NCBI GenBank assembly: GCA_024364805.1
Contig: CM044503.1
Coordinates: 78,841,329-78,881,531 of the forward strand
DNA from: Euprymna scolopes
Lineage: Eukaryota > Mollusca > Cephalopoda > Sepiida > Sepiolidae
Direction: 5' to 3'
DNA length: 40,203 nucleotides
A model generated the notes under the pieces. That model ran no database searches. It was not told where the DNA came from and saw only the letters and a list, made by a program, of their open reading frames with translations. This document shows positions 31,046 to 40,203 of this stretch, in pieces; position 1 is the stretch's first letter; every line of letters starts with the position of its first letter. A program made the position numbers and the translations under genes.

Positions 31046-31680
31046 ATGGCTCTCATCTTGGGGAGGCGTCATGTTTTGACAAGCTTCTAGGCTTCACCTT
31101 TATTCCCGATCTGAAATGGAACACGTATATCAAATTCATTGCCAAAGTCACTGGAAAAATGGTGGGATCTTTCTACTGCTCCAGTAGATATCTCACTCCT
31201 GATGCCATTCTCTACCTATATAAAAGCCAGGTTCGCAAACGATGGAATACTGTTGCCACATCTGGGCAGGTGCTGCTAGAAGCAGCTTATCCTGTCTTGA
31301 CAGAATTCAAAATAGACTTCGTAGCTTAGTGGGGATGCCCTTTTTTCTTCTCTGCAGCCTCTTTCCCACAGAAGAGACATAGCGAGCCTGTCCCTGCTGT
31401 ATCGTTATTTTCATGGCAGGTGCTCATCTGAACTTCAATCTATCGTCCCTCCTCGCCAGACTTTCATGAAAAACACTCGTCTAGCCAGAACCACTATCAA
31501 CAATTTCCCACACTCTTTATCTGTGCCTACATCCAAACCTAGATTCCATGAATAGTGCTTCTTTCTTAGAACTGCTCGCCTGTGGAACTTTATTCCGTTT
31601 GCCTTCTTTCCAGCTGACTACAATCTGATTGTCTTCAAGTCCAACGTGAACAAGTTCTTATTGAACCGTCCTCCTAAGTA
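31042..31680 (+). pseudogene. LINE C-terminal (thumb) region
   Basis: The first part reads LLGFTFIPDLKWNTYIKFIA, GSFYCSSRYLTPDAILYLYK and a degraded version of the CCHIWAGA block. Later segments in shifted frames include SHRRDIASLSLLYRYFHGRC and ADYNLIVFKSNVNKFLLNRP, which ends the protein in this family. It aligns block by block with the minus-strand fragments at 5540-6022 and 33358-33801. Confidence 0.8.
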
Positions 31681-31809
31681 ATCCAAGTTACAAAATTCCC
31701 CACTAATGTTTACTACGCTAAAATCACAATGACTAATGTATATGCATTAACCCTTATCCTCGAGTGGCCCCTGGGCTTGATAGGTGGTGACCTCCATGTA
31801 AAAAAAAAA

Positions 31810-32020
31810 TATATATATAGCTATATACATATATAGATATATACACACATAATATATACATATATATAGATACATACACATATATACATAGATATATATA
31901 GAAATATACATATATACACGTATATATATATGTGTGTGCGTGTGTATATATTTACATATATATACATGTATATTAATATACTCATAGGTATATATATATG
32001 TATGCATACATATATGTATG
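31810..32020. repeat. compound AT/TACA/TG microsatellite
   Basis: About 210 bp of interspersed TATA, TACA, GATA and TG units follow directly after the A-rich 3' end of the LINE. The tract probably grew from the LINE tail. Confidence 0.85.
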
Positions 32021-33054
32021 AAAAATGATACGAAAGATATCATAATCAATCAATTGAAGGGTTCTTATGATCTACTCTGCTTTCTTTAAATCCAGTAGTA
32101 GTACACAAAGTGACTTAGTTCCTATTTTAGTCCTTCACATATCTAGAATGTCTCATCTGATTCATGCACCCCCCCACACACATACACACATACATATATA
32201 TACTTCTATCACACCTTCGATCAGGTGAGCAAATTAGGACCAATGAAAGCGCTCCTAACTCAGTCGCTGGATACCACAAGTAACCTTACCTCTTACGTGT
32301 TTGAAAAGGTTAGTTAGTAAAAAGCAAATACGCTTTCATGTATCGGTAAGCACAAGTAGACCACGACAAGTAACAAAAAAGGCCTTTTAAACACAAGGCG
32401 AATTGAGTGTCGTTTACGTTTAGCATGTGAGAGAGTTTTAAACACGGGGAAAATGTGATGTGCTCATTTATATCATTTGATTAAACGATCTAAAATAATA
32501 GACAATCTCGCTCTTTCTGATGAAGTCATGTGTGTGTGTGTGTGTGTGTGTGTGACTTTGTATAGGTGTGTGTGATTTTGTATGTGCGTATGACCTTGTG
32601 TGTGTGTGACTTTGTGTGTGCATGTGACTTTCTGTGTGTGTTTGACTTTGTATGTGTGCAATGCCGATACTAAGCACACATAACCGAGAATTTATAATAT
32701 GGCGCATCAACATTGATGCCACCTTCTACATCAAAGTTTCCCAACTGGTGTCCATAGGGGTCCATAAAAGAAGCTTTAACTAGGCCCACAAAAAAAAATA
32801 ATTGTACTTTGGGATTCATGTTAAGTAGGAAGAGGCCTATATGTAAATCTCCTGATACAATATAATACGATGCTAAAGCATTTTATCTTCATATGTACGT
32901 TATCACCTTTCATACCCAGTTATAAAAAATGAGATGGTTATGATAATTGGTGATTAATCTCACGTCAAAAATAAAATCTGACATTACCCATTTTTAAATT
33001 AACTAGCTAATACATGCTCCCTCTGCTTGCATATTTTTGCTGGGATTCTTTTCT
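32021..33054. other. unassigned DNA with a minisatellite
   Basis: No gene. It contains short CA/TACA runs near 32170-32205 and the GT-rich minisatellite at 32528-32662. Confidence 0.5.
32528..32662. repeat. GT-rich minisatellite, ~18-20-bp units
   Basis: (GT)n passes into about six units of the form 'tgtgtgtgactttgtatgt' with small variations (gattttg, gaccttg, gactttc). The reverse strand codes a spurious His/Thr/Ser-rich repeat. Confidence 0.85.
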
Positions 33055-33895
33055 CTTTTTCATACCAAACAAAGCATATTGCAACTTGAAGGTAAGGGGC
33101 TACTATTTGGGATCACGTCTAACAGGGAATTGTGGGAAGTTGAGTAGCGAGATGTCTGTTCTTAGTACATTTAATCTTCTGCATGTCAGTACAGTCAGGG
33201 AAGCAAGAAACAAGGAGGCAATTCCAAAGTCTATCAAAAAGAAGAAACTATGAAAGTAGAAGGCTCTCCAGCATCTAGATACCTCAGTAGGAAAATGGTG
33301 GGATTTTTTCTGCTTGTCAGGTTGGTTGAGAGTATATAGGTCGAGGGAACACAATATCTACGAGTTAATCAGAGCACATTCCATTAAAGTACTTGTATAA
33401 CAAGCACAGGGGTGCAATATTGCAATGATGGAATAGAGGTTAGGTTTGGCTGATAGTGCAGGACCTATTAGATGTGAGACTCTCTTTTGAGTCATGTTAA
33501 AAAGAAAGAGACAAATGATAGATGCATAAGCCCAAATATGGCAACAATACTCCATGCATGAGTGAATGGCGGCTTTGTAAAATTATAGGATACTCTCATT
33601 TGTGAGTCTTTCTCTAGCATGGTAGCGAGCAATCACCTTATTTGCAGCAGCCTTAGCAATGTCCTCAATGTATTTGCTCCAATTCTTATTGTCTTTGAAT
33701 ATTAAGCCTAGTAGTTTGAATGATGAGCTCTCAGGAAGGGTGTTTTTAGTTGTGGCAATCGGTGGAGAAGGTTTTTCGTAATTGGAAATAAGCTTAGTCA
33801 TAATAGCATAAAATATTACAATCTATTTATGTTTCCATTCCACTATGGATTGAAGGTCGTTCGCTAAAGTTTCTGCCATTGCCTTCAGATGATTA
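33055..33895 (-). mobile_element. CR1/Jockey-like LINE, 5'-truncated, sister of 5345-6312
   Basis: On the minus strand it starts near 33890 with LKAMAETLANDLQSIVEW. It continues through SSFKLLGLIFKDNKNWSKYI and MEYCCHIWAYASI to QKRVSHLIGPALS, and then a 3' untranslated part down to about 33055. That part matches 5345-5640 in blocks such as 'gagatgtctgttc.ta', 'aattccaaagtct' and 'aagtagaaggt.t'. Stops interrupt it (one between the 33801 and 33890 segments, others near 33560-33580). It shares its 3' end with the 5345 copy and not with 28260-31808. Confidence 0.85.
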
Positions 33896-34133
33896 CATAA
33901 TCATGAAAGAATGACTTACGCTACGTAGTTAAATCAAAATAAATATTTTTGAACTATTAACATAATTTCCAACCCTATTGATAATGTTTATGTATTCATT
34001 TTATTTATATTTTTATCGCTTCCGTTTGAATTAACGTTTCCAAACATTATGTAAATCATAAAAGTATGATGCCACGGCAAAGCTATAACTATTTTGCTAA
34101 GATAATCTTTTAAACTATTTCTCAGAAAGTCCA
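33896..34133. other. unassigned AT-rich DNA
   Basis: No feature recognised. Confidence 0.5.
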
Positions 34134-34200
34134 AATAGCTAAGTTGGTAGAATCTCTGGCTGAAGATAACAAGGTTTCAGTTTCAATTCCTGGTCATGGC
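34134..34200 (+). repeat. tRNA-like SINE head
   Basis: 'tagctaagttggt' fits the polymerase III A box (TRGCNNAGYNNGG) exactly. 'gtttcaattcc', about 45 bp downstream, fits the B box (GGTTCGANTCC) with two or three changes, and the segment is flanked by tRNA-like 'gtcc' and 'ctggtc'. It lacks a CCA end and a good acceptor stem, so it is a tRNA-derived SINE head or tRNA pseudogene. Cephalopods are known to carry tRNA-derived SINEs. Confidence 0.65.
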
Positions 34201-34537
34201 ATCGGCTTTATTCATTGGGAATCTTTTATTTACTATTAATGCAATATTTTCCATTTCTAAAAGTAGTAAAGATCTCTAATATTTCAAAATGACACAAATT
34301 CTATGATGAATTTATTATGTTTAAAAAACATTGTTATGGATAAACAAAATCTCTATTTACATAATACTAGCAGGAAAGGGCACCCGGCCTTGTTTGGTTG
34401 TAAAATACGCTGAAATATATTTTAATTCGTGCAGATTTGGTAACTATTATTACAGGGCCAATTTTCTACTGAATATTATATTGTACCTATTATATAGTAC
34501 TGATTTCAAAAGTGTTTGTTTTTATAAAAATGATTTG

Positions 34538-34610
34538 GGTGCCATCAGCTAGAATCAAAACCAAAACAGTTAGCGTTCCAGCTGCGTTCCGTACCGTTTG
34601 ACCTAATGAC
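34538..34610 (-). repeat. tRNA-like block inside R1 copy 1
   Basis: On the minus strand a degraded A-box-like stretch ('ttaggtcaaacggta') is followed by the B-box-like 'ggttttgattctagc'. The matching block in copy 2 (38281-38360) has a better A box. Confidence 0.5.
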
Positions 34611-34700
34611 AGATAGATTAGAAATACTTAAAATTTTAAATTAAACCACTTCAAGCTATTAATGAATTTACATAGGCGCAAAAGTAATAGAAATATGTCA

Positions 34701-34735
34701 GCAAGTTGAAATGAACATTTTGCATTTCAACTTGC
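34701..34735. repeat. perfect 13-bp-arm hairpin in R1 copy 1
   Basis: Arms gcaagttgaaatg (34701-34713) and catttcaacttgc (34723-34735) are exact complements around a 9-base loop. Copy 2 has the same hairpin with 9-bp arms at 38173-38203. Confidence 0.9.
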
Positions 34736-34915
34736 CAACATATTTCATTCATTCAAACAAAATTTTTACTTGTTATGAATTATCTTTGGTGTAGTATTAC
34801 TAATTAATGTTAATTTTAGTGTTATGTGGCCAGCATTTTGAGAGTTTATCAGTTAAACATTTTCACACAGATACACGCACAAACATACATCAACTGTTTT
34901 ATTTTTTATAGATTG

Positions 34916-35500
34916 ATCCAAAATCAAACTATGTCATATCGTTGACTAAAAGAGTAAAAAAAATGTAATACTTTTCAAAAAGTAATATTCGTATTACTGA
35001 GTTGAAGAAAACCAAACATGTGTTTTAAAAAGAATTAAATAACTGCAATTCCAGATAGATAAATAAAGAAAAAAACATATATGCAGATTGACAATTACTT
35101 TAGGGTAAGAAGACAGAAAATATTTATTGTCTTAAAAAGAATTAAAGTACTACAATTATAAATAAAGTAGACTTTTTAGCCCCTTAAAAGCCAGCAAAAG
35201 TTATAGCGCATTGACTTAAAATGAGTGTTTTATATCGAATTGATGGTTAAGTATGGTTAAATGTGTGCTCATTTTTACATTAAATATTAATCTCTACTAA
35301 GTCCTGTAGAAATACATCATCTCCATGTGTTCATGTTATTCTTTTATGTTCTGTTATTCCAGATTGACTGAATGGCTTAGTGCTATCAACTGATACTATC
35401 TGTTGTCACTCTTGCTTGCTCTACATGCGTTCGACGTGATCCTTTATGGTGCAAAAACAGGATCACCAGGTCAGCTCACTGACTCAACCTCACGGATAGA
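34916..35500. other. unassigned AT-rich DNA
   Basis: No gene recognised. From about 35400 the sequence becomes less AT-rich and may be the degraded 5' part of the Gag fossil that follows. Confidence 0.5.
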
Positions 35501-36090
35501 ATTCTTTGACAAGGCAGGTACCCCTCAAATCGAACATTCTTACTATTGCATGATTTTCCTCTAGAACAACATCACAGAGAATACAATTGCCAGCATCACA
35601 GCAGAATATTTGAAATCCATCGATATCATGGCCATTGACAATATTTTTGCAATTACGGAGTATGTAACACAGTACTCCAAGACTCTGCCAATGCTTCTAT
35701 TCCTGCAGCACACCCCTATACCAAATTACAAAGCTCCTATAACCTCGGCTCATCTTCCAAGGATCACAGCAGACATGACACTGCAGCAATTTCAAAAACT
35801 GTGTACTGACTAGAACGCATATAAACAACTTACAAACTTGCCTCCATTACAGATCTCTCCTCAGTTGTACAGCACTTGCAATGAGACTGTACAAAATGCG
35901 ATTGTCCGCTCATAATCGCAATTTTTCGAATTGGATAAGGTAGCTTTGTTAGACGATTTGAGGTCGTTCGTCATCAAACGTGCCATCCTTGCAGTACACA
36001 GAATGACATTCAGCAATTTTTGTCAGCACAACAATGAAACTATCCAATAGTTCGCTAGTAATTACAAGATTTAGAAATGGATGAAATAAA
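35500..36090 (+). mobile_element. LTR-retroelement Gag fossil
   Basis: The plus strand reads an acidic-to-basic segment ending TADMTLQQFQKLCTD. Next come an LQISPQLYSTCNETVQNAIV-like segment and then LLDDLRSFVIKRAILAVHRM with FCQHNNETIQ. This fits a capsid-like Gag pattern (target length, Cys-containing 'QL..CC...L...I', then 'LL..I..LAV..V...R...L....Q...E') that I associate with LTR elements of molluscs. There is no zinc knuckle, pol or LTR. It is broken several times and ends against the LINE fragment at 36115. Confidence 0.5.
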
Positions 36091-36114
36091 TTCATGGAAT
36101 TTCTGTCATCACAA

Positions 36115-36560
36115 ATCAACAGAGTGTTACCAGTATTGATGAAGGGAAGAGTTTATCAGGCATGTGTATGCAGTGTGATGATGTATGGAAGAGAAACCTG
36201 GCCAGTGAAGGTTGAGGACATACGTTACATGAGGAAAAATTATATGAGAATGATATGATGGATGTGTAATGTGAGTATTAAAGACAAGCTTAGATCAGAT
36301 GAGCTCAGAAAAGATTAAGTCTGGACAGTATAGGGAGATGTGTGCAGGACAGGAGACTTTGATGCAAGAATGGATGAAACGTCTTGCATTAGTAGAAGTA
36401 GTACAGTTGAAGTAGCAGGTTCAGTTCACAGGAGAAGGCCAGACAAAATATGGAAGGAAGTAATAAGGTTGGACTTGACAAAAGGATAAATATAAGCTGG
36501 GCCACAGATAGGCTAATTTGGAAGTTAAATTCTAAAAGCTATCCAACACATGCCTGCATA
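36115..36560 (+). mobile_element. RTE-like LINE C-terminal fragment
   Basis: The plus strand reads LMKGRVYQACVCSVMMYGRE, then WPVKVEDIRYMRKNYMRMI and WMCNVSIKDKLRSDELRKD. This corresponds to the thumb and C-terminal region of LINEs with a YG.ETWP and MIRWMCGVS.KD pattern. Stop codons (for example near 36258 and 36316) interrupt it. The 3' part ('ttcacaggagaaggccagac' onward) matches the tail at 7775-7995. No 5' part is present. Confidence 0.75.
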
Positions 36561-36589
36561 TTACTTTTCTGAATTTTGAAAATAGGGTT

Positions 36590-37168
36590 TTATTATTTGT
36601 ATCCTTTGGATTCTTCACACTATTATTCCCATCTTGAGTACTATTTTCACAATGTTTCAGTCGATACCTTCGACCTTCTTCAGGTGTATTTTGTCAAACT
36701 TTTGGATCTTTCTGTCAAACTTGGGGAATCTGCACAAATTTCTTTAGCAATGCTTTATTTAATAAACAGGTGTAGTATGCTTTCATTTCCTCAGCGATGA
36801 CTGTGTAGAAGTCCTAAGTAATCCACAATTGTGCTTTGAGTGTCGCCTGTACTGAAGATTGAACATCATCCTCCAGAAGTGTAACTTACAACTGAATTTT
36901 ACCAGATACTTTATCCGCTATGACACAGGTCCTTGCAAATTACTTAATAATTTGACGAAGTCATGGCTGACAGAATGAGATCATGCTACACTCATGAATT
37001 AAACAAACGGTTTCATTTAAAATTCTCTGTAGAAGCACAAGTTAAACAGAAAGATTGCTGAGTTCAATAAGATACACTAGAAGAAGGTCGGAGGTTACAT
37101 CAGCTGAAACATTTCTGAAAATAACACTCAAGATGAGAACAGTAGTGAAAAGAATCCAAATAACACGA
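36590..37168 (+). repeat. fold-back element, family FB-A, copy 2
   Basis: The left arm (about 36590-36740) is mirrored by the right arm (about 37030-37168) through 'tttggattctt.tcactact', 'catcttgagt', 'aatgtttcag', 'gaccttctt' and 'tctttctgt'. The middle section matches copy 1 (3030-3545) read in reverse: 'gtcctaagtaat', 'tgtcgcctg.act.a.gattga' and 'caactgaatttta..a.atactttat'. The two copies therefore share arms and centre. No transposase is present. Confidence 0.8.
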
Positions 37169-37191
37169 GCCTGCCTGCATGTAAAATAGGG

Positions 37192-37320
37192 ATGATGATG
37201 ATAATGATGATGATGATGATGATGACGATGATTTGCACACACTAGATCAAACAGGATTTGAACTCAACATAGCCAATCCCTCAGTCTATAATAGCATCCA
37301 TTAGGCAAATCTCTCATGCA
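37192..37320 (-). repeat. tRNA-derived SINE with (ATC)n tail
   Basis: On the minus strand a tRNA-like head lies at about 37315-37252. 'ttgcctaatggat' serves as A box, and 'gagttcaaatcctg', about 45 bp later, is a strong B box. It is followed after 'gtgtgtgcaaatc' by an (ATC)n run (37192-37232) that would be the 3' tail. There is almost no body, so it is a short SINE. It abuts the FB-A copy 2. Confidence 0.65.
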
Positions 37321-37994
37321 ACCCACCTCCATGTGGGTTTTTCTGTTTGTACACACTATCTGCAAACATCTGTTTGTGTTTGTTCTGCTGGCTGGCCAGC
37401 AGGGGTCAATAGGTGCTCGAAGCAAAGTCAAGTCTTCAGTATCTTAATTAAAGTCAGGAAAATTACAGTGAAGAGAAGTCAGGGGTGAGTGTTTAACAAG
37501 ATTGGGACGTTGGAAACTACGGTGAAGCCTTCAATTAACAATCAACTCTTCTTCCTTACCTGAGCATCAACCACATCGTCCTCACCCACATCCACTGTAA
37601 TGGTGAACAGGAATGAGGGGAGGAAAGGCGGGACAGAGTGTAAACAGAAAAAAAAATGGGAGTCCTAAAAAGTAAGCAATAAAAAATAAAGTAAACTATT
37701 TTAAGTTTATTCAGTGATGGTCATAAAGTGAGTGATCAGTTTATATGAAATGGAGTCCCATTTCCTCCAAGATATTTTCTTAAATAATAAAAAACCGGAA
37801 ATTCTCTAGCGATGTAAAAAGTAAAAAAATGATTAAATATACAATAAAAACAACTTGATCCATAAAAACGGTATTAAAAAAGTGGAAAGGCGCCATTATT
37901 TTAAAGGAAATACGTTGTTAAATTATTCAAAAACAATTTATTTGGCTTTACCTACTAATTTGCGACTTATTTGCGTTAAAAATATTTTAAAATC
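37321..37994. other. unassigned DNA
   Basis: No gene. A moderately GC-rich stretch at about 37320-37650 has no recognisable domain on either strand. Confidence 0.5.
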
Positions 37995-38530
37995 TATATG
38001 AATAAAACAGTAGATGTATACATGTGTGTCTATCTGTGTGTAAATATTTAACCGATAAACTCTTAAACTATCGGTCACATAACACTGAAATTAAAAGGAA
38101 GTAGTTATCATACATAAAGTATGCTTTATAATGAGTAAAACTTTTGTTTGGATGAATCGTACAGAAGTTGGTAAGTTGAAAAGCAAAATGTTTATTTCAA
38201 CTTGCCGATATTTCTATTAGTTTGTGCATGTGTAAACTAATCATAACTAAAAGTAGTTCAATTTTAGAACTTCCTTATACATTGGTCGGGTTAGCTCAAA
38301 CGATAGTGAACGTGGCTAGAGCCTTAAATGTTTTGGTTTCGATTTTAGCTGATAGCACCCAAGTAATTTTTTTAACTTTTGAAATAGAAAATTGGCTCTA
38401 TAATAATAAATAGAAAATCTGCATGAATTAAAATATATTACAAGTATTTTATGACTAGCAAAGTCAAGCGCCCTCCTATTAGTTACAAAATAATTTTCAG
38501 TAATTTAATTTAATGTAAATAGAGATTGTG
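37995..38530 (+). repeat. dispersed repeat family R1, copy 2 (with internal tRNA-like block)
   Basis: This is the same family as 34345-34915, in the opposite orientation. It contains the hairpin at 38173-38203 and the tRNA-like block at 38281-38360, and ends after 'tgtaaatagagattg'. The tRNA-like part lies about 285 bp from the 5' edge, unlike a classical SINE whose tRNA head is at the start. Confidence 0.75.
38281..38360 (+). repeat. tRNA-like block inside R1 copy 2
   Basis: 'ggttagctcaaacgatagtg' resembles a tRNA D-arm/A-box region. 'ttggtttcgattttagc', about 45 bp later, resembles a T-arm/B box. There is no good acceptor stem, so this is not a functional tRNA gene. Confidence 0.6.
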
Positions 38531-40203
38531 AATAAATGTATTGGCTAAAACATAAACAGAGTTTGTAAATAAAAAATTAAGAAAACAAAATTTTATAATA
38601 AAACATTTTTATATTTACAATTTTATAATCATATAAAATTTATGTTTAATTAGTAAATGTTCATTTATGCAATTATGTTTGTAAAGAAAGCTGAGTTAGT
38701 AGTCACAAGGCTTATAAATGTCAAGGTCAGCATGTTCATAGCGTGAAAATGTGTGCAAAAATAAGATATGTGGGTATTTAACAGCGTGGCAATGCGTATG
38801 TGTGTTGGTTTACTTTGTTCTTCTTAGTGCTTGTGTAGCTTTGAATAGCAATTTGTTTCTGTTCATCTGAATTTCGCTAATGTGTAAGAAAGTGGGTGCA
38901 CCAGATGAAGAAGGCCAGTATTTGAGTCACCTAAATGTTCCCTTTTGCCTCGCCCAGCCAAAGGCATGAGGAGAGAGATGTCAACATACGTTCTTAGGTC
39001 TATGGTTAAACAGTGAAGTCTCTCCCTAGGTTTTGGTTGTTAATTCCTTGTTTTATAACTTGTTTAAAGATGGGTTGTCTTGTTTCCCCTTTATGATGAT
39101 GGTGCAGAGAGACTGAAGGATAAGAAACACCCAACTGACATGTGTCTGTCGCAAGAAAACATTGGCTACACTCAAGTATGAACCTGAAATTGCTGAATTT
39201 CTAGGAGATAGTCATGATTATGTAAAGTATGTGCTGGTGACAGTGAAGCGTAGTTGAATAAAAGCATGATTTTTGCTTTGAGTTTATTTTGTTGTTGGAC
39301 GCCACGTTGTCCATTACAGGTGTTGATCTATCTCTTAATTTTAGAGTGTTGTCGATAAAGAGAAGAAAGAATAACAACGACTACTGCTGATATTAAGAGC
39401 GAACATCTTCCCTAATGTTGGTGCAAAGAAGAAAAAGAAGAAAATAATGGCACCGGTGTGAATACTGAGAGCTGGCATTCTGTGTGTGTGTTTTTTTTAA
39501 CTCTAAATTATTTATGTAATTGAGATGTGCTTTAACCAAACACATGTTTAATCTTTCTTTAGCGATCCTTTTTTTGCAGATTATTGTAGTAGATATTCTT
39601 ATAATTCATGCAGAAATTACCTCCTGTACTTATTCCCAAATGCCATTTCATATATCCAAAAACGTTTGGGGAAAATTAAATACCGTTTATGACGTATTTT
39701 ATCTTAGTACATTTCCACCTTTATCTTATTATATCTCTATTTTAAGTCCACCCTTAAAATATCTGATTTGAAAATTTCCAGCAATCCTGGATTTTTATCA
39801 AAAATATTACGGAAGTTCTTAATATATAAAAGAGAATAGCTTTCAGTTGACACTTCATACAGGGACCACACCACCTAAAAATGAGGCGGATTGAATCTCG
39901 AATATTTCATACTCAAAAGATTATTACTAAGGACCATGAATGTTTTACAATAAATTGGATTTTACCTACAATGGATACCATAATTTCATATCCTTTCTTT
40001 GTTTATAATTTTATTTTCTTTATCTATGTCACTTAAAAAGATGTCATTTTTAATACATTTTCTTTATATGTGCTGAATAGCAAAGTTATTTCGAACTAGA
40101 CCAAATATTTACTAATGACTTTTCCTCTGAGGAGATGAGCCTACAAAGAAAATCCATGTGTTAAATTGTATTCTTTGTCCAAACAATAAATTTCCGTTTT
40201 GAA
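38531..40203. other. unassigned DNA
   Basis: No gene is supported; the 83-codon frame at 39520-39771 has no domain. The stretch 38881-39318 is less AT-rich and is a weak LTR candidate (separate entry). Confidence 0.5.
38881..39318 (+). repeat. weak candidate solo LTR
   Basis: The segment starts TGTGTAAGAAAG and ends CCATTACA (TG...CA). It contains 'gttgaataaaagcatga' (AATAAA) about 65 bp before the end and is less AT-rich than its flanks. No second copy, target duplication or primer-binding site was found, so a gene-derived or other repeat origin is equally possible. Confidence 0.2.

Larger units (their letters stand above)
28260..31808 (+). mobile_element. CR1/Jockey-like LINE, longest copy in the window
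   Basis: A GC-richer 5' segment (about 28260-28793) precedes the coding region. It is followed by an apurinic-type endonuclease (28794-29530), reverse transcriptase (about 30190-30930), a C-terminal region to about 31680, and a 3' end with a short A run at 31800-31809. The 3' end is shared with the tail at 24138-24373, which fixes the family's 3' terminus. No ORF1 product is recognised in the 5' segment. Several stops and frame changes make the copy inactive, but it is the least eroded LINE here. No target duplication was found. Confidence 0.9.
34345..34915 (-). repeat. dispersed repeat family R1, copy 1 (with internal tRNA-like block)
   Basis: Reverse-complemented, this matches 37995-38530 along almost its whole length. 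Shared blocks are 'aataaaacag', 'gataaactct', 'cacataacact.aaattaa', a hairpin ('aagttgaaa...tttcaactt'), a tRNA-like block (34538-34610), 'agaaaattggc.ct', 'gaattaaaatatatt' and 'tgtaaatagagatt'. Identity is roughly 75 percent by eye. It has no coding potential; the 73-codon frame at 34331-34552 is incidental. Confidence 0.75.

Noticed and set aside
31747-32049. 100-codon minus-strand frame
   Set aside because: Low-complexity translation of the compound AT/TACA/TG tract that follows the LINE tail.
32468-32722. His/Thr/Ser-rich minus-strand frames
   Set aside because: Translation of the GT-rich minisatellite.
34134-34200. Functional tRNA gene
   Set aside because: A and B boxes are recognisable, but there is no proper acceptor stem or anticodon arm. 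It is better explained as a SINE head or pseudogene.

Overview
This window reads as a repeat-filled intergenic or intronic stretch of an animal genome. A coleoid cephalopod (octopus- or squid-like) is my best guess, and another lophotrochozoan is possible. The base composition is AT-rich. It holds LINEs of two lineages (CR1/Jockey-like and RTE-like), Ty3/gypsy-like LTR fossils, tRNA-derived repeats with (ATC)n tails, a Merlin-type DNA transposon, small terminal-inverted-repeat elements and long simple-sequence tracts. I see no host protein-coding gene, rRNA, functional tRNA, CRISPR array or operon. Every recognisable coding signal belongs to a mobile element. The species guess is inference from repeat content, not from a marker gene.

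Layout. 1-5340 has no gene and holds two long inverted repeats (2055-2880 and 3030-3545) and a short tandem array. 5345-6312 is the 3' part of a CR1/Jockey-like LINE on the minus strand. 6313-12016 is mostly unassigned AT-rich DNA with a LINE tail, a 205-bp inverted-repeat element, a GC-richer insert, microsatellites, a ~150-bp tandem array and a fold-back. 12017-12578 is a large fold-back, next to an RTE-like LINE fragment (12727-14635). 15072-16056 is a 985-bp Merlin-like transposon with a perfect 8-bp target duplication. 16257-21026 is a two-LTR gypsy-like fossil carrying two nested insertions. 21132-22850 is a third-lineage LTR fossil on the minus strand. 24138-24373 is a LINE tail. 24627-27590 is a second gypsy-like fossil related to the first. 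28260-31808 is the longest LINE, with endonuclease and reverse transcriptase. 33055-33895 is another minus-strand LINE fragment. 34130-38530 is dense with tRNA-like repeats, a Gag fossil, an RTE-like LINE tail and a second copy of the fold-back at 3030-3545. The last 1.6 kb is unassigned apart from a weak LTR candidate.

Themes. (1) Fold-backs with arms of 100-260 bp recur at least five times, and two of them are copies of one family in opposite orientation. (2) The two related gypsy-like fossils both have, just after the 5' LTR, a sequence complementary to a stretch inside their own LTR, which recalls self-primed reverse transcription. (3) A repeat family present twice carries a tRNA-like block in its middle and a conserved perfect hairpin. 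(4) Nested insertions with clean target duplications allow relative dating. All alignments and identities were judged by eye.
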